Positions 8,011 to 15,915 of a stretch of DNA of 31,603 nucleotides are shown here, piece after piece. Made by a program: the position numbers and the translations under genes. The notes under the pieces are model-generated. The model saw nothing but the letters and a program-made list of their open reading frames with translations, searched no databases and was not told the origin of the DNA. This DNA is from an uncultured Spirochaetaceae bacterium (GTDB lineage Bacteria > Spirochaetota > Spirochaetia > Sphaerochaetales > Sphaerochaetaceae). Position 1 is the first letter of the stretch, and each line of letters starts with the position of its first letter. Location of the stretch: assembly GCA_947630635.1 (NCBI GenBank), contig CANRIJ010000004.1, positions 1-31,603 on the forward strand, in the 5' to 3' direction.

Positions 8011-9417
8011 CTATTTTCCCTCAAAGTATGCCTTTGCATTGTTGAATGAGATGTCCTTTACAATCTTTCCAAGCATTGCTTCATCATCTGGTATTTCGCC
8101 ATTCTCAGTCCACTTTCCAATGATGTTGCAGAGTATTCTTCTGAAATACTCGTGTCTTGGGTAGGATAGGAAGCTTCTTGAGTCGGTTAGCATGCCGATA
8201 AATGCAGGAAGCATCCCAAGATTGGCAAGAATCTTCATCTGGTCTGTCATACCATCTCTGTGATCGCAGAACCACCATGCAGATCCAAGCTGGATCTTTC
8301 CCTTTATGCCGTCGCCCTGCCAGCAGCCCATCAATGTTCCAAGAGAGTAGTAGTCCTTTGGATTTAATGAATAGAAGATTGTCTTTGGAACGTCGTCGCT
8401 CTCGCTTAGATTTCCGAAGAACATTGCAACGCCTTCAGCAAGGTCCTTGTCATGAGAGGCATCAAATCCAGTGTCTGGTCCGAGCATTTTGAACATAGTC
8501 TTGTTGTTGTCTCTGATAGATGCAAAGTGGCACTGCATGGCAATGTCTTTTTCCTTGTACATCTTTGCAAGAGCGGTAAGAACGTATGTCTTATATGCAT
8601 CGACTTCCTCGTCGCTCAAGGCCTCTGAGCTGATTTTCTTCTTGAATATCTCGTTTACTGCCTTTGGATCGAGGAATGTATGGGGACAGGTCTCAAGTGC
8701 ATGATCTGATGCCTTGCAGCCCATCTCAACAAAGAAATCGAGTCTCTTGTCCAGAGCCTTGATAACGTCATCTGCGCTCTCAATCTTTATTCCGGCTGCG
8801 TCAGATAGCTTTTTGATGTAATCTGCAAAATCCGGCTTGTTTATATTAAGGGCCTTATCGGGTCTGAAGGAGGGGATTACCTTAGCCGGGCACTTGTCCT
8901 CCTCTTTGATCTTGATGTGCCACTTCAGGTCATCTGCTGGGTCATCTGTGGTTCCAACTGCATATACATTGAATTTCTTCATGATCCCCCAAACTGTGAG
9001 GTCGGGATCATTCTGAAGTTTCTTGTTGCACTCCTCGTAGATCTTCTTTGCGTTCTCCCTGTTGAGAATGTCGTATATGCCGAAATATCTCTGAAGCTCT
9101 AGATGGGTCCAGTGATAGAGTGGGTTTCCAATTAGGTTCTCCATGGTCTCTGCCCATGCAAGGAACTTATCGTACTTATCTGCATCTCCGGTAATCAGCC
9201 TCTCTGGGAAGCCGCAGGTTCTCATCTGTCTCCACTTGTAGTGATCTCCGCCAAGCCAGATATCGGTGATGTTGTCGAATCTCTTGTTCTTTGCAATCTC
9301 CTCTGGAATTAGGTGGCAGTGATAGTCAAAGATTGGCATGTCTGCTGCGTAATCGTGATAGAGCTTCTGGCTCGTTTTTGTTTCAAGCAAAAAGTCTTTG
9401 TCCATGAATTTTTTCAT
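8011..9417 (-). CDS. uxaC: Uronate isomerase (glucuronate/galacturonate isomerase)
   Basis: A 468-residue TIM-barrel enzyme of the amidohydrolase superfamily that converts D-galacturonate to D-tagaturonate (and D-glucuronate to D-fructuronate). The family's metal motif HxH is at 33-35 in FDYHCHLIPEE. Further conserved blocks are LGGDHYKWRQMR, FRPDKA, LTDSRSFLSYPRHEYFRR near the C-terminus and AWWFCDH. Length and the start MKKFMDKDFLL fit the family. The ATG at 9417 overlaps the uxaA stop by 4 bp (ATGA), so the two are translationally coupled, and uxaC is the last gene of the uxaB-uxaA-uxaC operon although its enzyme acts first. It is presumably fed by galacturonate released by GH28. Confidence 0.96.
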   Translation of the reverse strand: MKKFMDKDFLLETKTSQKLYHDYAADMPIFDYHCHLIPEEIAKNKRFDNITDIWLGGDHYKWRQMRTCGFPERLITGDADKYDKFLAWAETMENLIGNPLYHWTHLELQRYFGIYDILNRENAKKIYEECNKKLQNDPDLTVWGIMKKFNVYAVGTTDDPADDLKWHIKIKEEDKCPAKVIPSFRPDKALNINKPDFADYIKKLSDAAGIKIESADDVIKALDKRLDFFVEMGCKASDHALETCPHTFLDPKAVNEIFKKKISSEALSDEEVDAYKTYVLTALAKMYKEKDIAMQCHFASIRDNNKTMFKMLGPDTGFDASHDKDLAEGVAMFFGNLSESDDVPKTIFYSLNPKDYYSLGTLMGCWQGDGIKGKIQLGSAWWFCDHRDGMTDQMKILANLGMLPAFIGMLTDSRSFLSYPRHEYFRRILCNIIGKWTENGEIPDDEAMLGKIVKDISFNNAKAYFEGK

Positions 9418-10928
9418 AGTATTACACCATCCTTGAATAATGATATTTCAGCGTAGCCGTTGATTTCGTTTTTAGTCTGCTTCTCGCCGTTGGCAATCTC
9501 GGTAATGAGTTGGACGAGGCTATTAGTGACATCCTCTGCGTCTTTCTTTAAGAGCTCTCCTGCATTGAAGTCAATCCAGTTTGGCTTTCTTTGGGCGAGA
9601 GTTGGGTTTGTTGCGATCTTCACTGTTGGAACTGGAGCCCCAAGCGGAGTGCCCCTTCCGGTTGTAAAGAGAATCATATGTGCTCCAGCTGCAGTCTGGG
9701 CCGTAGTGGATACAATATCATTTCCCGGACCCAAGAGTAGGTTAAGGCCTTTTTCCTTTACCCTGTCGCCATACTTCAGTACAGCGCATACTGGAGCAGT
9801 GCCGCCCTTTTGCACGCAACCAAGCGATTTGTCTTCCAGTGTTGATATTCCGCCAGCCTTATTTCCAGGAGAGGGATTCTCATAGACAACTTGGTGATGC
9901 TCTACAAAGTAGTCCTTAAATGAATTTATGAGGTTTACCACCTCTTCATAGACTTCTTTGTTTATGGCCCTGTTCATAAGCATCTGCTCAGCGCCGAACA
10001 TCTCTGGTACCTCTGTCAGGATTGCGGTTCCTCCCATGGCTGTGAGCCTATTGCAGAATCTTCCAACCAGTGGATTTGCCGTTATGCCAGAGAATCCATC
10101 AGAGCCGCCGCACTTGAAGCCAACAATGAGATCGCTCATTGGAGAGGCAGTTCTCTCATCGCCTCTCATCTCATCAGCAATCTTCTTCATCTCCTCTTTG
10201 CAGAATTCAATCTCATCCTCGTGCTCTTGCGCTATGACAAACTTGACTCTCTTTTCATTGACTTTTCCAACGAGTTCCTTGAAAGAGTCCATAGTGTTGT
10301 TTTCGCATCCGAGTCCAAGCACTAGGACACCGCCTGCATTTGGATGATGAACCAAGTCGGCAAGTATCTTTCTGGTGTTCTCATGGTCTTCGCCCATCTG
10401 CGAGCATCCATAGGGATGAGTCCAGGCATGAACGCCGTCTTTTATGCCTAGGCTCTCATTGCCCCATCTTTCAAGTTCTTTTGAGATGCCATTTACGCAT
10501 CCTACTGTTGGAACTATCCAAAGCTGGTTTCTGATGCCGATTTTTCCATCCTCTCTCTTGAAGGCCTTAATTACAGGAACCTCGCTTTCCCATTTCTTCT
10601 GCTCTTCTTTGAAGGATTCTAGGTTCTCTTTTGCAGCCTTTTCATCGTAGGTGTATTCAGCGCTCTCCGAAAGCAGTGTGTGTATGTTGAATGCATGCAC
10701 ATGCTCGCCGGTTGATATATTCTCTTTGGTCTCTCCAATTGGGAAGCCATACTTTATTATCTTCTCGCCTCTTTTGATGTCTTTGATGGCGACTTTATGG
10801 CCTGCAGGCACATCTGTGACAAGGGTGAATGTCTTTCCGTCTAGTGAAATGACATCACCTTTGGTCAAGGCTGAAATGGCAACGGCCACGTTGTCTTGGC
10901 CGTTAATCTTAATTAACTTGCTCTCCAT
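9414..10928 (-). CDS. uxaA: Altronate dehydratase
   Basis: A roughly 504-residue iron-dependent enzyme that dehydrates D-altronate to 2-keto-3-deoxygluconate. Residues 1 to about 95 form the SAF-type N-terminal domain (IKINGQDNVAVAI, then VPAGHKVAIKDI and GEHVHAFNIH). The remainder is the UxaA/GarD dehydratase domain with FKREDGKIGIRNQ, HPYGCSQMG, GLGCENN, GFKCGGSDGFSG and TTGRGTPLG. Two adjacent ATG codons exist. The second (10928) stands 5 nt from GGGGG and the first (10931) only 2 nt, so the second is preferred; the longer form has 505 residues. It lies 18 bp after uxaB and overlaps uxaC by 4 bp. Its product KDG is the substrate of kdgK. Confidence 0.96.
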   Translation of the reverse strand: MESKLIKINGQDNVAVAISALTKGDVISLDGKTFTLVTDVPAGHKVAIKDIKRGEKIIKYGFPIGETKENISTGEHVHAFNIHTLLSESAEYTYDEKAAKENLESFKEEQKKWESEVPVIKAFKREDGKIGIRNQLWIVPTVGCVNGISKELERWGNESLGIKDGVHAWTHPYGCSQMGEDHENTRKILADLVHHPNAGGVLVLGLGCENNTMDSFKELVGKVNEKRVKFVIAQEHEDEIEFCKEEMKKIADEMRGDERTASPMSDLIVGFKCGGSDGFSGITANPLVGRFCNRLTAMGGTAILTEVPEMFGAEQMLMNRAINKEVYEEVVNLINSFKDYFVEHHQVVYENPSPGNKAGGISTLEDKSLGCVQKGGTAPVCAVLKYGDRVKEKGLNLLLGPGNDIVSTTAQTAAGAHMILFTTGRGTPLGAPVPTVKIATNPTLAQRKPNWIDFNAGELLKKDAEDVTNSLVQLITEIANGEKQTKNEINGYAEISLFKDGVIL

Positions 10929-10946
10929 CATATCCCCCGTTGATTT

Positions 10947-12428
10947 CTATAGCTCTTTAATTGTCTTTTCTATTCCCTGATCCCAGATTTTGAAGAGGTA
11001 GGAAGCGACCTTTTCCTCGAGTCCTGGAACCTCAGTAAGGTCAATTCCCCACCATGAAGCATCAGATAGCACGCTCTTTGCTATCTCATTGGATTTGCAG
11101 TGATTGCACTTGTACTCTTTTGAATACAGCTCATTGAATTTCTCGAGAATCTCGGGATTGTCCTTGATCTCATACTCCTTTCCATCTCTCATTCCAATAA
11201 GGGCACTCTTATCTTTGCTGAATTTGCCCTCATAGAATGCAATTAAGGATGCTAGTGAGAAGGTAAGTACGCTTGGTAGCTCTCCATTCTTTTCATAGTA
11301 GCCTAAGAGTGAAGGGAGGTCTCTTGTCTTGAACTTCGATACGGAGTTGAGAGATATCGAGAGAAGAAGATGCACGATATACGGATTCGAGAATCTCTCA
11401 AGTACGTCTTTTGCATACTGTATGAGTTCATCCTTATTTCCATCCATTGATGGGATGATCTCATCGAAGAGTCCCTTCTCAAGCATTGGTCTGATAAGTG
11501 GGCTCTTCATGCACTCTTCAACTGTATTGAGTCCAGAGAGATATGCAGCGAGAACCATCATCGTATGCGAGCCATTGAGGATCCTTACCTTTCTTGTTCT
11601 GTAGAAGGACATATCGTCGGTCCAAATGACATTTAAGCCAGCCTTGTCAGTAGGCAGTACGTCTTCATGTGTCTTCTTATGGCACTCGATTACCCAGAGC
11701 AGGAATATCTCAGCAGTATCGAGAAGATTATCCTTATAGCCGAGCTTCTCGCAGATTGCATCTGCCTCTGCTCTTGGATAGCCTGGTACGATTCTGTCTA
11801 CGAGAGAGTTGCAGAAGTCGCAGCTCTCATTGAGCCAAGAGATAAACTCCTTCTCGAGTTCCCACTCTTTTGCATATCTTTCGACAATCTCTTTTAAAAC
11901 ATCGCCGTTCTTGTCGATAAGCTCACATGGAATGACGATTATTCCCTTGTCCTTCGCTCCATTGAATGTCTTGAATCTTTTGTAGAGTAGGGCACAGACC
12001 TTTGCTGGATATGATACCTGAGGCTTATCATCGAGCTTGTCGCCTTCATGGTATGCGATTCCCGCTTCGGTTGTATTTGATATTATCAGCTTCAAATCGG
12101 GGTTATCTGCTTGTTTGATGTACTGATCATAGTCATCGTAGGGGTTGATGCATCCGCTGACAGAGGTAATCTGTCTGAATTCTTCTACGGGCTTTCCATT
12201 CTGAACGCCCCTGAGAATCGTAGTGTAGAGGCCCTTCTGATCATTGATCATGTCGCATAGTCCATTCTTTAGCGGCTGAACTAGCATTACATCGCCATTG
12301 AAATCGCTTTTTTCATTCAGTTGGTCGATTATCCAATCGACAAATGCTCTAAGAAAATTGCCCTCTCCATACTGAAGGACCTTTACCGGTCTCTTTTCTT
12401 TTTTGGCTACTTCGATAATGTTTTTCAT
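10947..12428 (-). CDS. uxaB: Tagaturonate reductase (altronate oxidoreductase)
   Basis: A 493-residue member of the mannitol-dehydrogenase (long-chain polyol) family that reduces D-tagaturonate to D-altronate with NADH. The N-terminus carries the Rossmann-type start VLQYGEGNFLRAFVDW. The centre has DRIVPGYPR, and the C-terminal domain has the family block KVRILNGSHT, which includes the catalytic Lys/Asn/His region. UxaB and the related fructuronate reductase UxuB are distinguished by sequence subtype and context. The partners here are uxaA and uxaC, so UxaB is the better call. GGAGGAG precedes ATG 12428. It is the first gene of the operon, with a clear promoter and a palindrome in its leader. 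Confidence 0.94.
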   Translation of the reverse strand: MKNIIEVAKKEKRPVKVLQYGEGNFLRAFVDWIIDQLNEKSDFNGDVMLVQPLKNGLCDMINDQKGLYTTILRGVQNGKPVEEFRQITSVSGCINPYDDYDQYIKQADNPDLKLIISNTTEAGIAYHEGDKLDDKPQVSYPAKVCALLYKRFKTFNGAKDKGIIVIPCELIDKNGDVLKEIVERYAKEWELEKEFISWLNESCDFCNSLVDRIVPGYPRAEADAICEKLGYKDNLLDTAEIFLLWVIECHKKTHEDVLPTDKAGLNVIWTDDMSFYRTRKVRILNGSHTMMVLAAYLSGLNTVEECMKSPLIRPMLEKGLFDEIIPSMDGNKDELIQYAKDVLERFSNPYIVHLLLSISLNSVSKFKTRDLPSLLGYYEKNGELPSVLTFSLASLIAFYEGKFSKDKSALIGMRDGKEYEIKDNPEILEKFNELYSKEYKCNHCKSNEIAKSVLSDASWWGIDLTEVPGLEEKVASYLFKIWDQGIEKTIKEL

Positions 12429-12440
12429 GCATCTCCTCCA

Positions 12441-12463
12441 ATTCCATTTCGTTGAAATGGAAT
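12441..12463. promoter_or_regulatory. Perfect palindrome in the uxaB leader, probable operator
   Basis: ATTCCATTTC-GTT-GAAATGGAAT: two perfect 10-bp arms around a 3-bp centre. It lies just downstream of the predicted uxaB transcription start (about 12465) and ends next to the ribosome site, the classic place for a repressor to block transcription. There is no U-run, so it is not a terminator. The odd symmetry would suit a GntR- or LacI-type dimer; the protein is not identified. Confidence 0.65.
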
Positions 12464-12471
12464 CACTTTAA

Positions 12472-12501
12472 ATTGTAGTTTACCCGTTTTCTCTATGTCA
12501 A
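12472..12501 (-). promoter_or_regulatory. Sigma70-type promoter of uxaB-uxaA-uxaC
   Basis: On the minus strand: TTGACA (12501-12496), 18-bp spacer, TACAAT (12477-12472). The -35 is a perfect consensus and the -10 has five of six. Confidence 0.8.
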
Positions 12502-12544
12502 ACTTCCCGGCTATTTGGTGCTGTAAGGTTGAATTATTTGTCGG

Positions 12545-12583
12545 AAAAATGACTATAAGTTAAAAAATGACGCTATAGTACAA
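12545..12583 (+). promoter_or_regulatory. Candidate AraC-type direct-repeat site upstream of the regulator gene
   Basis: AAAAATGAC occurs twice, 18 bp apart (12545-12553 and 12563-12571), each followed by TATA-containing sequence. It stands just upstream of the regulator's own -35. The second copy's CGCTATAGTACAA (12571-12583) recurs as CGTTATTGTACAA upstream of the transporter genes. Autoregulation by the AraC domain is an inference. Confidence 0.35.
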
Positions 12584-12589
12584 AAAAAA

Positions 12590-12618
12590 TTCACAAATTT
12601 CAAACATTGCTTTATACT
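12590..12618 (+). promoter_or_regulatory. Sigma70-type promoter of the chimeric regulator
   Basis: TTCACA (12590-12595), 17-bp spacer, TATACT (12613-12618). Transcription would begin near 12625, after the upstream in-frame TTG (12607) and GTG (12619) codons. This supports GTG 12640 as the true start. Confidence 0.65.
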
Positions 12619-12639
12619 GTGCTCGATAAGGGGTGGTTT

Positions 12640-15600
12640 GTGGGGAAAAGAACCGGATTTGTACTGGCTACGATACATCAGGGATCTAGCCTTTCGATGT
12701 GGAAAACAATTGCATCGGAGGCGGAAAAGAGGCCCAATGATGTGCTATTTGTTTTCCCCGGCGGCAGAATAGACAACTCTGTATCGAATGAATTTCTGCG
12801 AAATGAGATCTATTCTCTTGTAAATGGATCTAATTTGGACACGGCTATTGTATGGAGCTCTTCGATAACCGGCGAGAAGGGCATTGATGCCACTGTCGAG
12901 CTTGTTGAGAAGATAATATCAAGCGGAATACCAGTTGTTTCCCTAGGCTATACCATTGATGGAATACCATCGGTGGATTTTAATGCGTATTCGGGTGTAT
13001 TTAGCGAGGTTTGCCATTTAATCAGAGTTCATGGAGCAAGAAAGATAGCCTTTTTGCGGGGTCCTAACTCTCATCCAAGCGCTCCTGTGCGCTTTCAGGC
13101 TTATAAGGATGCCCTTCAGAGAAATGGAATAGTCTTCAATCCTCTCTTGGTCTCATCTCCGTCAGATTGGGTTGACGGCGGGAAGGCGATCAGAGAACTC
13201 GTGGAAGGCAGGGGACTGGTTCCCGGAATTGATTTCGATTCACTTGTCTCTCCTTCGGATATGATGCTTCTCTGGGCAGTGAAGTACCTTGAGAGCAAGG
13301 GAGTCTCAATTCCCAGGGAAGTCAGAGTCGCAGGTTTCAATGATACCGTGGAGAATAGCCTTAACAGCGTAGAGACCACTACGGTGAAAATGCCTATAAG
13401 AGCCCTCGCCACCACTGCATATACTCTTTCTCAGGAGATAGTCGAGTATCCTGAGGACCTTCATGCGAGCATTATACTGCCAACAGAGCTCATTCTTAGA
13501 AAGAGCTGCGGATGCTCCAATTCATTTGGCGGTTTTGAGAATGCATCCAAGACCATTTCCGATTGGGATTCTCTTTCTAAGTGGCTTCAGAACAGAATAG
13601 ACAACGAAGCTGGAGTTAAGACGCTTATTGAACTATTGGAGAAGCTATATATACATGGATGGTTCATGAAGCAGGAGGGGCCCTATCCAATATCTCGGCT
13701 TTTGGACAAGTATTTCTCCAATGGAGGAAAGGCAGACCTTCTTTTTGAGAGCATGGATTTGGCTGAGAAGGTCTTTAAGGCAGAGCCATTGGCGCTGGAT
13801 GCAAGAGAGCTTATACATTATCTGGCAATCCACTTTACCAATAGATCGAATAATCTGGTGAATTTCGAAGACAGGATGCAAAGAGAGGTGATGGATAAAT
13901 TCAAGATGGAGCTTTTGGCAATTAGCTCTATTGAGGATTTGATCGATAGACTGCAGCACTCTCTTCCATCTCTCGGGATCAGAAAGGCATTTTTGATTCT
14001 TAAAAAAGACGAAGAGACCTCTACATTCGCTGGTGGCTTCGAGTGCAATATCAAACTTGATAAGGGTGTTGATTTTCCGTCAAATCTCATAATTGACCCA
14101 GAGCATTCGATATCCCTGGAAAGTGGCGTATATATTATTGAGCCCCTTATTTATAACAACAATTATATTGGATATCTGATTATCTCAGCAAATTCCAGGC
14201 ATGATGGAATCGTCTTGGAGGATATAAGAAATGTCATATCTGCCTCTTTGAAGGGGATTGAGCTATTTAAGGTAGCTAGCCAGAAGAGCTATGCGGCAGA
14301 GGCTGCGGAGATACAGTCTCAGGAGTTCTATGCAAAGCTCTCCGAGGGTCTCAGGGGGCCTCTTGGCGATATTCAGAGAATGGCTGATGAGGATTTGAAT
14401 GTTCATAGGGAGGACATAAGAAACTCCGCTACGGCAGCTCTTCATATGCTTGAGCTTGCACTGGCAGAGAGAGGGGATTTGAATCTTTCAAAGCACTTGG
14501 TGCCTGGCAGTGAGATAATCGGCTTGATTAGGCATTCTGATAGACTTGATATTGAAGCGCCAGATCTAATGCCTGCCTTGGAGATAGACAAAGAGACGTT
14601 TTCAAAGATATTCACCGCTCTTATTGATTTGATTTATCCTCGTGAGAGCGAAAGTGCTCCGAAGATAAAGATATCTCTGAAGGCAACATCAGTTGAGTTT
14701 GCACTCACCGGGGGCTGGGATCAGAGTCTTTTGGAGCAGAATTCGACCCTTTTATATGCAGAGAAGCTGGTTTTGATGCATTCTGGCTCCTTTGCATTCT
14801 CCACAGAGTCTATCATTCTCAATTTCCCATATCCATCGCTCTCAGGAGTTCTGTCAATACCTGCAAATTGCGGTAAGGTTGTCTATATTAGGGGCGGCGA
14901 GACTCAGATTCCAAGACTCTCAAGCGGAACTGAAATTATGGAAATTACAGAGAGCGACTTGGTGCTTCAGGGCTTTAAGTTCCCTTCAGAGGCTGTCTCT
15001 ATTATGTGGGATGTCTCTGTAGAGTACTATTCCTCGAGAATCGTGCTTAATCTCTTGAGAAACCACGTGGATACAAAGAGCCTTCCATTTATATGCTTTG
15101 GGATCAAGAAAGAGGCGCCATCTCTTTTTGCTGCTCTTGAAGGCACTGTCGACAAGAGCGATAAATCGATTATCTATTCAATTGGGGCCTTCCCCAGTTC
15201 ATTTAATAAACTCAGAGAGTTTGCAACGGTCATTGAACTATCTACATATGCGGATGCAGAAGATGTGGAAAATGAGGGAGCATTGGTTTTTGTCTATGAC
15301 CTTCCGCTTGAAGGCGTGGTAAAGCTGAGAAATTCCCTGAAGTTCTCTCGAACCCCGATAATTGTGATAAAGGATCAGTTCTCATTGGAGGATGCAGAGA
15401 TGCTTTCGGATGTGCCGAATGTTCTCTTTGCAAACACATGTATTCTCGAGAGCGATGACTTTAACGCAAGAGTGCTTGGCATATTCGGTGGCGGTGAGCT
15501 TCTTCCGCCTCTAACGAGCGCATTGGTCAAGAAGGCGATTGTCTATCTTAACAAGAATGCCTCTTCCCAGATTTCCCGCTGGCAGCTTGCTGCAGCGGTA

Positions 15601-15831
15601 AATATAAGCGAGGATTACCTTACTAGGATATTCCGAAGGGAGACGGGAATATCGCCTTGGGATTATCTGAATAGGTACAGAATTCAAATGGCCTCCAGGC
15701 TTCTTACGCAGACAGGACTCTCGATAAATGAAATTGCAAAAGAGACAGGTTTTCAGGACCAGGCTTACTTCTGCAGAGTCTTCAAAAAGGTTAAAGGCTT
15801 CCCCCCTGGGAAGGTGAGACAGCGTTTCTAA
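12640..15831 (+). CDS. Chimeric regulator: LacI-type sugar sensor, GAF-like, dead histidine-kinase-like, receiver-like and AraC DNA-binding domains
   Basis: GTG 12640 is chosen because AAGGGG precedes it by 6 nt and the promoter excludes the in-frame TTG at 12607; it gives 1063 residues. Residues 5 to about 287 are a periplasmic-binding-protein-like (LacI/GalR effector) domain (GFVLATIHQG, then ARKIAFLRGP and VRVAGFND), without a LacI helix-turn-helix in front. A CGC motif follows at 290-292. Around 424-547 is a GAF-like region (AFLILKKDEE, YIGYLIIS). About 563-734 resembles a histidine kinase, but the H-box reads KLSEGLRGPLGDI, with Glu where SHELR has the phospho-His, and the ATP-binding N- and G-boxes are absent. 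About 741-947 shows receiver-like strands (SIMWDVS, FVYDLPLEG, PIIVIKD). The last 105 residues are an AraC double helix-turn-helix (LAAAVNISEDYLTRIFR, INEIAKETGF). No signal or membrane segment is seen, so it is cytoplasmic. Its neighbours suggest that it senses a pectic sugar and activates the downstream importer and perhaps uxa/GH28. Confidence 0.87.
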   Translation: MGKRTGFVLATIHQGSSLSMWKTIASEAEKRPNDVLFVFPGGRIDNSVSNEFLRNEIYSLVNGSNLDTAIVWSSSITGEKGIDATVELVEKIISSGIPVVSLGYTIDGIPSVDFNAYSGVFSEVCHLIRVHGARKIAFLRGPNSHPSAPVRFQAYKDALQRNGIVFNPLLVSSPSDWVDGGKAIRELVEGRGLVPGIDFDSLVSPSDMMLLWAVKYLESKGVSIPREVRVAGFNDTVENSLNSVETTTVKMPIRALATTAYTLSQEIVEYPEDLHASIILPTELILRKSCGCSNSFGGFENASKTISDWDSLSKWLQNRIDNEAGVKTLIELLEKLYIHGWFMKQEGPYPISRLLDKYFSNGGKADLLFESMDLAEKVFKAEPLALDARELIHYLAIHFTNRSNNLVNFEDRMQREVMDKFKMELLAISSIEDLIDRLQHSLPSLGIRKAFLILKKDEETSTFAGGFECNIKLDKGVDFPSNLIIDPEHSISLESGVYIIEPLIYNNNYIGYLIISANSRHDGIVLEDIRNVISASLKGIELFKVASQKSYAAEAAEIQSQEFYAKLSEGLRGPLGDIQRMADEDLNVHREDIRNSATAALHMLELALAERGDLNLSKHLVPGSEIIGLIRHSDRLDIEAPDLMPALEIDKETFSKIFTALIDLIYPRESESAPKIKISLKATSVEFALTGGWDQSLLEQNSTLLYAEKLVLMHSGSFAFSTESIILNFPYPSLSGVLSIPANCGKVVYIRGGETQIPRLSSGTEIMEITESDLVLQGFKFPSEAVSIMWDVSVEYYSSRIVLNLLRNHVDTKSLPFICFGIKKEAPSLFAALEGTVDKSDKSIIYSIGAFPSSFNKLREFATVIELSTYADAEDVENEGALVFVYDLPLEGVVKLRNSLKFSRTPIIVIKDQFSLEDAEMLSDVPNVLFANTCILESDDFNARVLGIFGGGELLPPLTSALVKKAIVYLNKNASSQISRWQLAAAVNISEDYLTRIFRRETGISPWDYLNRYRIQMASRLLTQTGLSINEIAKETGFQDQAYFCRVFKKVKGFPPGKVRQRF

Positions 15832-15842
15832 TCCATTCTTTT

Positions 15843-15896
15843 AGTCGTTATTGTACAAGGCTTGGTTTGCATTATTTGATATTCCCACAATACACT
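15843..15896 (+). promoter_or_regulatory. Probable activator-dependent promoter of the importer operon
   Basis: A weak -35/-10 pair (TTGCAT 15867-15872, 18-bp spacer, TACACT 15891-15896) follows a GTCGTTATTGTACAA stretch at 15843-15857. That stretch matches 11 of 13 positions of CGCTATAGTACAA upstream of the AraC-domain regulator. Its position just above the -35 suits an AraC activator. This is inferred from two sites only. Confidence 0.4.
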
Positions 15897-15915
15897 TTAA
15901 TTTGAGGTGGACGTT

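Noticed and set aside
9460..9885. Long open frame (141 codons) opposite uxaA
   Set aside because: It is a mirror of a strongly coding gene with all UxaA motifs on the other strand. It has no start signal of its own and a Ser/Pro-rich composition typical of antisense frames.
12607..12639. TTG 12607 as the start of the large regulator
   Set aside because: The predicted promoter -10 (12613-12618) lies downstream of it and no ribosome site precedes it. GTG 12640 has AAGGGG at proper spacing.
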